A stretch of 7,619 bases of DNA, from NCBI GenBank assembly GCA_903872255.1, contig CAIQJW010000074.1, positions 1 to 7,619 of the forward strand. Reading direction: 5' to 3'. The notes beneath the pieces were generated by a model, which was not told the origin of the DNA, searched no databases, and worked only from the letters and a program-made list of their open reading frames with translations. A program made the translations under genes and the position numbers. Of the stretch, positions 1 to 6,114 are shown in pieces. Position 1 is the first letter of the stretch. Each line of letters opens with the position of its first letter. Origin of the DNA: an uncultured delta proteobacterium. GTDB lineage: Bacteria > Desulfobacterota > Syntrophorhabdia > Syntrophorhabdales > Syntrophorhabdaceae.

Positions 1-1
1 G

Positions 2-22
2 ATCCCGGGTCAAGCCCGGGAT
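2..22. repeat. Perfect 8-bp inverted repeat (REP-like hairpin)
   Basis: ATCCCGGG at 2-9 pairs perfectly with CCCGGGAT at 15-22 around a 5-base loop. It continues directly into the GATGACGG tail shared with the copy at 59-71. No T-run follows, so it is read as a REP-type palindrome rather than a terminator. The element may be cut by the window edge. Confidence 0.75.
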
Positions 23-109
23 GACGGGGTGTGGTGAATGGCGGCTTCCGGATGATGCCCCGGGATGACGGCGGGGGTTTTATGCCGGCAGGTATAATAT
101 ATCCGCTTT

Positions 110-141
110 GGATGGTGGGTGGGGGATTGCGACACAGCCTC
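110..141. repeat. Long direct repeat, copy 1
   Basis: This 32-base stretch matches 326-357 at 27 of 32 positions, with an offset of 216 bases. The most conserved core is GGGATTGCGACAC followed by RGYCTC. A shorter diverged relative of the core lies at 274-290. Confidence 0.75.
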
Positions 142-202
142 TTCGCCGGGATCCATTCTTTTGATTTTATTACTTTTTCTTGATTAAAGGGAGAAAGACT
201 GG

Positions 203-237
203 ATTCCGAACACCCAGAGGGTACCCGAGGCCGGAAT
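203..237. repeat. Inverted repeat of the ATTCCG/CGGAAT type
   Basis: ATTCCG at 203-208 pairs with CGGAAT at 232-237 across a 23-base interior that contains a GGTACC palindrome. The outer arms followed by GACG resemble the widespread intergenic 'GTCATTCCGG...CGGAATCC' class of repeats. A second AGGCCGGAATGA arm follows at 251-262. Confidence 0.6.
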
Positions 238-325
238 GACGAATGCGAGAAGGCCGGAATGAGGTCAAAAAATAATTACGACACAGTCTCCAAGTCCGGG
301 ATGACGATAGAGGAGGAAGGTCGCC

Positions 326-357
326 GGACGATGGGTGAGGGATTGCGACACGGTCTC
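326..357. repeat. Long direct repeat, copy 2
   Basis: This is the partner of 110-141. The five differences are all transitions (T/C, G/A, G/A, A/G, C/T), as expected for an old duplicated repeat rather than chance similarity. Confidence 0.75.
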
Positions 358-512
358 TAACCCCTGATTGCACGATCCCGGAACCAGACAGCCAGGTCGG
401 TGACGAAGATGTGTGCTGGCTCAAAATGGAATAGACCTTCAAAAAAATGTTGCCATAACCTCTTCGATTGTTTAATTTGAATCAAACTGGATCGGGAGAA
501 TATATTGGGCAC

Positions 513-541
513 TTTACATCAACCGCATTGCTGCGTAAAAC
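513..541 (+). promoter_or_regulatory. Candidate sigma-70 promoter for the three-gene operon
   Basis: TTTACA (513-518, 5 of 6 to the -35 consensus) is followed after exactly 17 bases by TAAAAC (536-541, 4 of 6 to the -10 consensus). Transcription would start near 548, giving a leader of about 15 bases before the ATG at 563. A second candidate lies upstream: TTGAAT at 477-482, an 18-base spacer, then TATATT at 501-506. Sequence alone cannot decide between them. Confidence 0.4.
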
Positions 542-562
542 TTATATTGACAAGGTGCTGCT

Positions 563-2962
563 ATGATCCGTATTCCCCGAAGTAAACAGTATCTCAACGA
601 CGTAATCGCCCTTGCTGAAAACCTTGCTGCCGTGCATACCTTTGATGATCGGGAGATGCTGTCGCTCACGCTGGCAGCCGAAGAGATCTTTATCTACCTG
701 TGCCGGACCGGCAGCCCGGAGCAAACGGTGGATATTGCGGACTCCGGCGGCCCCCACTATGTTCAGCTGGATTTTATATTCTCCGAAACAGAACTCGATT
801 TCCGGGCTTTTAATCTGACGTATAAACCGGACTATGAAAATGAAGAAGGGATAGCGGAGATAGGGTTATTGCTAGCTTCACGCCAGGTAGATCAATTCAG
901 CCTTGTGCGCGAGCCAAACCGTATGCTTCGCCTGGCCATTGTCAAAGAGAAAAGATATCCATCCGCCGACCGGTCACCTCACATACACGCCGGGACAGCG
1001 GCCGGAAAATGTGCCGTTCGTCTTGCCGGTCCGGCAGAGGCGGAAGTATTCGCCGGGCTCGCCGCGCATTATTTTGCTGCGACAGAGCTTCCCGCCTTCC
1101 TTAAATATCCCGGTAAAACAAAGGATATGGTCTCGTCGGGCGAATACGTCTGTGCTATCGCCGAGGACGACCGCGGGGAGCAATGCGGCGGAATTGTCTG
1201 GCAGGGCAGCGAAGCGAAGACGATGGAATGCTTCGGGCCCTATATATTCGGCAGACCGGAACGGGTTGACCTCAGCTCCTCACTCCTTGAGGCCTGCCTC
1301 AACGACCTCGCCAAAACATCCGCCGTCGGCCTCATCAACCGGTATACCGGCAATACCCTGCCTCCCGGATATTTCGATGAGCTTGGTTCGTACTCGGTCT
1401 ATAACGACGATAACAGCACGGCAGTTCAGGTGGTCTATTTCCGTCAATTGCGCGAGGATCCCGGGGCAAAGGTATGGGCAGACCCGTCGCTCGACGATTT
1501 CCTTATCCAGGAATACCGCCGACTGGTGCTTCCCCGGGAGGTCGAATTTGTCGTCCGTGAAGATGCGGACCGGTCCGGATATTCTGTACTGACCACCAGG
1601 ACGCAGCGCGAACAGGGCGCCGTGGCCTTAAGTCTATTATGGCCGGGTAAAGACATGGAGCAAAATATTTCCCGTCATGTGAAACTGCTCGAAGAGGAGA
1701 ATTGGAGGAACATCTCCGCGGAGATAGATCTGGGGATACCCTGGCAGGCAGGATTTGCCCCGGCCCTGCTAAAGAACGGGTTCATGCCCCGCATCGTCCT
1801 TCCGCACGCCGGCCAGGGAGATGTGGTGATCTTTCGCCGCCCGGTCGCGCTGGATCCCCTTGTCCCCTCGTTTGTTAAAAGCTTCGAGCCCTACATCCCG
1901 AGCCAGCCCGGCGATGTCCTGAAAAAGCGGTATCACTACGATGTCCTTTATCGCCTGAACAACAACGAGAACGCCCTTGGGCCGCCGCCTGCGGCACGGA
2001 AGATGCTGGATGATTTCCCTTCATTTGACGCGGCCTTCTATCCAAGCGGAGACTGCTACCACCTCCGCCTGAAGCTGGCCGAATTCTACGGTCTCCATCC
2101 CGACCAGTTCATCGTAGGCAACGGCGCCAACGAAGCTATAACTCTCCTTATAAAATCGTTCTGCGAGATGGGCGATAACATCATAACGGCTGATAAGACC
2201 TATGGAGGCTACGAATGGGTCGCGCGCTTCTCGGGAATAGGCGCAGCGATCATCCCGCTTAAGGACCTGGCTTTCGATGCAGAAGCCATGCTTAACGCAC
2301 GCGACGGCCGCTCAAAGATCATTTTCGTGTGCAATCCCAACAACCCGACCGGGACATACTGGACCCGCGGGCAGTTGACGGACCTTTTGCGGCGGGTATC
2401 GGGCAGCTCAATCGTTGTGCTTGACGAAGCATACTTCGAATTTGTGGATAAGGACGACTATGTTGACGGCATGTCCCTGATCGGTCGATATCCGAACCTC
2501 GTGATCTTCCGCACCTTTTCAAAAATGTACGGTTTGGCGGGTTTGCGCATCGGTTATCTTGCCGGCGATATGGACGTTGTCAACATCATCCGCCGCACCG
2601 CTGTTGTATATTCCGTAAATGCCCTGGCACAGGTTGCCGCGCAGGCGGCCCTCGGAGATACGGAACACATAGAGCGGACCCGCGAAATGGTCGCTGAAGC
2701 CAAGACATTCCTGCATAACGAAATATCGCTGCTCGGACTTGAAGCTAAAAGCGGCGAAGGCAATTTCCTGACGGTCAGGCTTCCATTCAGCGACAGCCTG
2801 GCGTACCGTATTATGATGCAGAAAGGCGTGATGGTGCGGATGATGACCCCTTTTCGCTTCCCGAACTGCATCCGGATCACAATGGGGCAGGCCGAGGCGA
2901 TGGAGGTGTGTGTGGATGCTCTCACGCAAGCGCTTAAATGGAATGGTGAAAAGCATGGCTGA
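563..2962 (+). CDS. Fusion: degenerate anti-sigma-like ATPase domain, GNAT-like region, HisC-type aminotransferase
   Basis: This 799-residue protein has three parts. Residues 1-133 resemble RsbW-type anti-sigma/GHKL ATPase domains (AAEEIFIYL at 38-46; EIGLLLASRQVD at 99-110), but the N-box Asn after the Glu pair is Tyr45 and the glycine-rich lid is poorly kept, so ATP binding is doubtful. Residues about 146-425 look like one or two GNAT folds without a recognisable acetyl-CoA loop. Residues about 440-799 are a complete class I/II PLP aminotransferase of the histidinol-phosphate aminotransferase type: LNNNEN at 465-470, YPSG at 493-496, NPNNPTG at 591-597, DEAY at 621-624, the PLP-binding Lys654 in TFSKMYGLAGLRIGY, and the carboxylate-binding Arg771. 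An ordinary HisC is about 350 residues, so the rest is extra. The ATG follows AAGGTG at 552-557 with 5-base spacing. No histidine-pathway gene is nearby, so the substrate is open and hisC is not assigned. It is predicted to be cytoplasmic and first in the operon. Confidence 0.88.
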   Translation: MIRIPRSKQYLNDVIALAENLAAVHTFDDREMLSLTLAAEEIFIYLCRTGSPEQTVDIADSGGPHYVQLDFIFSETELDFRAFNLTYKPDYENEEGIAEIGLLLASRQVDQFSLVREPNRMLRLAIVKEKRYPSADRSPHIHAGTAAGKCAVRLAGPAEAEVFAGLAAHYFAATELPAFLKYPGKTKDMVSSGEYVCAIAEDDRGEQCGGIVWQGSEAKTMECFGPYIFGRPERVDLSSSLLEACLNDLAKTSAVGLINRYTGNTLPPGYFDELGSYSVYNDDNSTAVQVVYFRQLREDPGAKVWADPSLDDFLIQEYRRLVLPREVEFVVREDADRSGYSVLTTRTQREQGAVALSLLWPGKDMEQNISRHVKLLEEENWRNISAEIDLGIPWQAGFAPALLKNGFMPRIVLPHAGQGDVVIFRRPVALDPLVPSFVKSFEPYIPSQPGDVLKKRYHYDVLYRLNNNENALGPPPAARKMLDDFPSFDAAFYPSGDCYHLRLKLAEFYGLHPDQFIVGNGANEAITLLIKSFCEMGDNIITADKTYGGYEWVARFSGIGAAIIPLKDLAFDAEAMLNARDGRSKIIFVCNPNNPTGTYWTRGQLTDLLRRVSGSSIVVLDEAYFEFVDKDDYVDGMSLIGRYPNLVIFRTFSKMYGLAGLRIGYLAGDMDVVNIIRRTAVVYSVNALAQVAAQAALGDTEHIERTREMVAEAKTFLHNEISLLGLEAKSGEGNFLTVRLPFSDSLAYRIMMQKGVMVRMMTPFRFPNCIRITMGQAEAMEVCVDALTQALKWNGEKHG

Positions 2963-4034
2963 CAAAAAGGGTACGGGTGGACCGAACGATATGCCGGGCA
3001 TGGGCAATACGGCGCCGGCGCCCGACGAGACTTATACGATCCGGCGCTTTAGGCCCAATGACGCTCCGGGTGTAACGCAATGCGTACGCGAAACATATGG
3101 TGAGAGCTATCCGGGTGGTTATCTCTATGACCCTCCGCAGATCATTGAACGCAATAGCACCGGGAGGCTGATTTCAGTCGTGGCTGTTTCTGACGCGACA
3201 GGAGAAATCGCCGGATACGGCGCTGTGGAGCGTTATGATTCAGGAACGACTGCCGAATCCGGCCAGGATATTGTGGCGCCCGCCCACAGGGGCAGGTCCC
3301 TCATGGGCAGGATGGTCGCGTTCCTGGATGAAGAGGCCATCAGGGTGGGCCTTCGCCGCCTGATGGGACATCCTGTAACGAGCCATACGGCAACCCAGAT
3401 AATTACTGAGCGGCAAGGATGGAAAATATGCGGCCTGGCTCTCGGAAGCATGCCGGATACCCTTGATTTTAAAAACATCACGGGTGTGGTGGCCCAACGG
3501 GAAAGCTGCCTTGTCGCTACGAAATTTCTCGTTCCTCCCGGACCTGTCATCGTCTGCGCACCTTCACACCACAGGGGCATGATCGAACGGATCTACGCAG
3601 AAATAGAAAGGCCCGCAGTGTTCCAGGCGTTTTCTCCAATATCCGGGCATGGAGAAATCGCCGTATCGACCAATCCGTCCTGGGGCACGGGCGATATCCA
3701 TGTGCGCCGGGCCGGGCCGGATACGCCGGCGGCAATAAACAAATGCCTCACAGACCTGTGCACGAAAGGCAGTTGCGCGGTGGTTTATCTGGAATTGCCG
3801 TTTGACCGGGCAGGGGCAGATGAGATCTGCCGGACCGCCGAAGATATCGGTTTCTTTTTTGCTGCCGTGGGACCGAGCTCTGTTGCCGATGGGATGGATT
3901 CTCTTTACCTTCAATACCTCAATACGGAACTCAACCTTTCTTATATTCAGATCGCAGCGCCTTTCGCCAAACAGATATTCGAATATGTGGCGAAAGAGAG
4001 GAAACGGGTTGGCGCAACAGGACATTACGGCTAA
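2955..4034 (+). CDS. Two-lobed GNAT-type acetyltransferase-like protein
   Basis: From the ATG at 2955 the product has 359 residues. This start follows GGTGA (2945-2949) with 5-base spacing and overlaps the previous gene by 8 bases; ATGs at 2910 and 2943 are in frame but have weaker ribosome-binding sites. After a Gly/Pro-rich, probably disordered N-terminus (1-25), residues 27-185 form a GNAT N-acetyltransferase-like domain: IRRFRPNDAPGV is strand 1 and helix 1, and HRGRSLMGRM (111-120) is the acetyl-CoA loop, where the usual R-x-x-G-x-G/A reads R-G-R-S-L-M. Residues about 185-359 form a second, degenerate lobe ending in LYLQYLN and an alpha-helical tail. That lobe resembles the middle of the upstream fusion protein. 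Acyl transfer is plausible for the first lobe but unproven given the altered loop, and the substrate is unknown. The protein is predicted to be cytoplasmic, with no signal peptide. It is translationally coupled to its neighbours on both sides. Confidence 0.85.
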   Translation: MADKKGTGGPNDMPGMGNTAPAPDETYTIRRFRPNDAPGVTQCVRETYGESYPGGYLYDPPQIIERNSTGRLISVVAVSDATGEIAGYGAVERYDSGTTAESGQDIVAPAHRGRSLMGRMVAFLDEEAIRVGLRRLMGHPVTSHTATQIITERQGWKICGLALGSMPDTLDFKNITGVVAQRESCLVATKFLVPPGPVIVCAPSHHRGMIERIYAEIERPAVFQAFSPISGHGEIAVSTNPSWGTGDIHVRRAGPDTPAAINKCLTDLCTKGSCAVVYLELPFDRAGADEICRTAEDIGFFFAAVGPSSVADGMDSLYLQYLNTELNLSYIQIAAPFAKQIFEYVAKERKRVGATGHYG

Positions 4035-5464
4035 TGGCCGGAAAATGTCTGCCGGTGGATCGTTTGCCTTATAAATGGAAGGCCCTGCTTACGGTAGCCT
4101 TCGGGACCATGCTGGCCACCCTCGATGCCAGCGTCATCAATATTGCATTCCCGCAATTGACCCGTGTATTCCACATTGACCTCACAGCCGTCATGTGGGT
4201 GACCCTGGTCTATATCATTGTGAGCAGCGGTTCCATGCTCGCCTTCGGAAAATTGAGCGATACGATCGGCAGGAAAAGGATCTATGTAACAGGACTCGTG
4301 ATCTTCACCATCGGCATGGCCCTATGCAGCATTGCCCGGAATGTGCCGCAGATAATTGTTTTCAGGATCATTCAGGCGATCGGGGCGGCCATGTCCATCG
4401 GGTGCAGTACGGCGATCGTCACGGATGCCTTTCCTCCCAAAGAAATGGGGAGAGGCCTCGGAATGCTCGGAATAGCCGTTTCTATCGGCTTCATTATCGG
4501 ACCGGTCGCGGGCGGGTTCCTTCTCGATTGGCTGGGCTGGCGCGCCATTTTCTACATGCGGATCCCGCTCGGAATTCTTGCCTTCGTACTGGCTTTCTTC
4601 CTTCTGAAAAAGGACACGGTCCGACAGGAAAAACTTAAGCTGGATATACCGGGCACAATTACGAGTTTTGCCGGTGTTCTCTGCCTTCTTATCGGGATGG
4701 GGCAGGTCAAGGCGCACGGCTTTGCATCCGGCCTCGTTATTATTCTATTAAGCGCCGCAGCTTTAATTTTATGCCTTTTCCTGATATTGGAGAGCCGCGC
4801 CAGGGAACCTATCGTCAATCTCGGACTCTTCAGGAACCGGGCCTTTTCCTGTGCGATGGGCGGCCTTTTCGTCTTTTTCCTGACCGCTCCGCTTTACGCA
4901 GTTATCATGCCGTTCTTTCTCATGGATGCCATCGACCTTACCGCATCGAAAGCAGGCCTTATTCTTGCGGTGATCCCTGTCGCCACTTTGATCGCAAGCC
5001 CATTGAGCGGCTATGTTACGGATCGGATCGGCCCGAGATGGCCTTCCACGGCAGGGGCGGCAATAATAGCAATATCCTTCCTCGTAATGTTCCGGTTCGG
5101 CCTGCATACGGGCATGCCGGAGATCATCTTTGTCCTTGCCCTTCTCGGGTTCGGTATAGGAGTATTCCAGCCGCCCAACAATAGCGCCATCATGGGGGCT
5201 GTCGAACCGGCCCGCCTCGGTTCCGTTTCGGCATTGATGGGCACCAGCCGACAGGTTTCGATCTCGGTCGGCATGGCAATGACCGGACTGGTCTTTTCCG
5301 TCAGGCAGGACATTTACCACGATGTCCTGCGATCAAAAGGCATCGAGGCATTTCAACTGCTCAGGCATTCCACCGCTTTCGCATTCAGGGATGCGGTCCT
5401 GATAGTATTTTGTTTGAGCGTGGCGGTTTTGATCCTGTCGTTATTATCCGGAAAACGACAGTGA
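4034..5464 (+). CDS. MFS exporter, DHA2 (EmrB/QacA-like, 14-TM) family
   Basis: This 476-residue inner-membrane protein is a proton-driven drug or metabolite exporter by family. Visible signatures are motif D1 LDASVINIAFPQL (30-42, with Asp31 in TM1), motif A GKLSDTIGRKR (72-82) in the TM2-TM3 loop, motif B around Arg111 (FRIIQAIGAA), the antiporter motif C GIAVSIGFIIGPVAGG (146-161), and WRAIFYMRIPLG (169-180), where DHA2 proteins usually have Asn instead of Arg176. The length and many hydrophobic stretches fit 14 helices. The start ATG shares one base with the upstream stop (TAATG). AGGA at 4019-4022 is rather distant (11 bases), so translation probably depends on coupling. No EmrA-type adaptor is adjacent, so it would act alone in the inner membrane. 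As the last gene of the operon it may export a product made by the two enzymes upstream; the substrate is not predictable. Confidence 0.93.
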   Translation: MAGKCLPVDRLPYKWKALLTVAFGTMLATLDASVINIAFPQLTRVFHIDLTAVMWVTLVYIIVSSGSMLAFGKLSDTIGRKRIYVTGLVIFTIGMALCSIARNVPQIIVFRIIQAIGAAMSIGCSTAIVTDAFPPKEMGRGLGMLGIAVSIGFIIGPVAGGFLLDWLGWRAIFYMRIPLGILAFVLAFFLLKKDTVRQEKLKLDIPGTITSFAGVLCLLIGMGQVKAHGFASGLVIILLSAAALILCLFLILESRAREPIVNLGLFRNRAFSCAMGGLFVFFLTAPLYAVIMPFFLMDAIDLTASKAGLILAVIPVATLIASPLSGYVTDRIGPRWPSTAGAAIIAISFLVMFRFGLHTGMPEIIFVLALLGFGIGVFQPPNNSAIMGAVEPARLGSVSALMGTSRQVSISVGMAMTGLVFSVRQDIYHDVLRSKGIEAFQLLRHSTAFAFRDAVLIVFCLSVAVLILSLLSGKRQ

Positions 5465-5499
5465 GCGTCTTGGTGATGTGACCGCTCCCTAAGGGATCG

Positions 5500-5524
5500 A
5501 GGCCCCTTCAGGCAGGGGCTTTTT
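5500..5524 (+). terminator. Intrinsic terminator of the operon
   Basis: GCCCCT (5502-5507) pairs perfectly with AGGGGC (5514-5519) around a 6-base loop, and five Ts follow at 5520-5524. The stem can extend by a G-T and an A-T pair. It begins 36 bases after the exporter stop codon and ends before the candidate promoter of the next gene, so the three-gene unit is separated from the secreted-protein gene. Confidence 0.85.
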
Positions 5525-5525
5525 A

Positions 5526-5554
5526 TTGCCATAATTCTCGCCATATGTAAGAAT
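5526..5554 (+). promoter_or_regulatory. Candidate promoter for the small secreted protein
   Basis: TTGCCA (5526-5531, 5 of 6 to the -35 consensus) is followed after 17 bases by AAGAAT (5549-5554, 4 of 6), preceded by TGT, which fits an extended -10 (TGn). It directly follows the terminator T-run. An AT-rich TATAAA at 5561-5566 lacks a matching -35. Confidence 0.4.
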
Positions 5555-5590
5555 AGCCAATATAAAGAACGCATAATTTATGGAGGGACA

Positions 5591-6052
5591 ATGAATACAA
5601 AGCGCATCATGCTGAGCATCATGGCCATAACCATCCTTTGCATGGTCCACGGTCTTGTCAACGCTGCCGCCCCTGCCGAAAGCAGTGGATTTTCCATGGG
5701 CAAGTGGGCGTTCACAGGCAAGGATGACAAGGGAGTTTCATGGACCGGTACTCTTATGGTCGAGAAACTGGACACGAACCGATTCGACGCAGGCAAATAT
5801 CATTCGATGTGCAATCTGGAAATGAAATCCGTAAATTCAACAAAGGGCATAGAAACCCCCTGCACGTGGGAACCCAACAAGAGGGAAGTCTCTTTCAGTA
5901 CGGGGGACACCGCATCATACACCGCAATTCTCTCGCCCGACGGCAAGAGCCTGACTCGCGGCAAGTGGACCAATTCTGAAAAGAACTTTCAAACCCGCAA
6001 GGTAACCGTCACAAGAACCGGTGTCTGGTCAGCGACATTCGTGGGCCGGTAA
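5591..6052 (+). CDS. Small secreted protein of unknown function
   Basis: This 153-residue protein has a classical Sec signal peptide: basic residues at 4-5 (KR), a hydrophobic core to about 23, and a likely cleavage after Ala25 or Ala27 (VNA/AAP). Cys17 lies inside the hydrophobic core and is not in a lipobox, so a lipoprotein is unlikely. The mature part (about 127 residues) has alternating polar and hydrophobic stretches rich in Trp, Thr and Gly (GKWAF at 37-41, SWTGTL at 50-55, GKSLTRGKW near 120), which suggests a small beta-sandwich or barrel. Its only two cysteines, Cys74 and Cys91, could form a disulfide in the periplasm. The family is not recognised. The start is firm: GGAGG at 5582-5586 precedes the ATG by 4 bases. 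It has its own candidate promoter and is separated by a terminator from the upstream operon. Confidence 0.85.
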   Translation: MNTKRIMLSIMAITILCMVHGLVNAAAPAESSGFSMGKWAFTGKDDKGVSWTGTLMVEKLDTNRFDAGKYHSMCNLEMKSVNSTKGIETPCTWEPNKREVSFSTGDTASYTAILSPDGKSLTRGKWTNSEKNFQTRKVTVTRTGVWSATFVGR

Positions 6053-6114
6053 GGGCCCTGACCTTTATTTACCTGATAACTGCTGAAGGATAATAAAAAG
6101 GATAGAGGTTTGCA

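Larger units (their letters stand above)
1..400. repeat. Mosaic of short dispersed repeats, no gene
   Basis: This gene-free stretch is built from several copies of two short motifs. Motif A is CCGGGATGACG or its CCGGAATGA variant: an identical 13-mer CCCGGGATGACGG lies at 15-27 and 59-71, CCGGGATGACG recurs at 296-306, and AGGCCGGAATGA lies at 228-239 and 251-262. Positions 11-26 and 291-306 match at 15 of 16 bases. Motif B is GCGACACRGYCTC at about 129-141, 278-290 (as ACGACACAGTCTC) and 345-357. Spacing is irregular and the units are mixed, so this is not a CRISPR array. Such intergenic REP-like palindromes and direct repeats are common in many proteobacterial genomes. No convincing coding sequence lies here; from about 400 to 475 nothing further is recognised. 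Confidence 0.8.

Noticed and set aside
1..400. CRISPR array
   Set aside because: The repeated units are short, variable and irregularly spaced, with no constant spacer length.
170..442. Minus-strand ORF of 90 codons in the repeat region
   Set aside because: It lies across the repeat mosaic, its composition is rich in Ser, Arg and Pro as expected from chance reading of such repeats, and it has no domain pattern.
903..1592. Plus-strand ORF of 229 codons inside the fusion gene in another frame
   Set aside because: It is a shadow frame rich in Arg, Ser and Pro within a long gene whose own frame carries clear motifs.
2910..2954. Upstream ATG starts for the GNAT-type gene at 2910 and 2943
   Set aside because: Both lack a good ribosome-binding site, and the added residues are read from within the aminotransferase coding end; the ATG at 2955 has GGTGA at proper spacing.
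2519..3007. Minus-strand ORF of 162 codons opposite the aminotransferase end
   Set aside because: It is antisense to a strongly conserved HisC-type coding region and shows no protein-family pattern.
6043..6058. Possible hairpin terminator after the secreted-protein gene (GGGCC/GGCCC)
   Set aside because: The stem is only 5 bp, it overlaps the stop codon, and no proper T-run follows (TGACCTTTATTT), so it is too weak to call.
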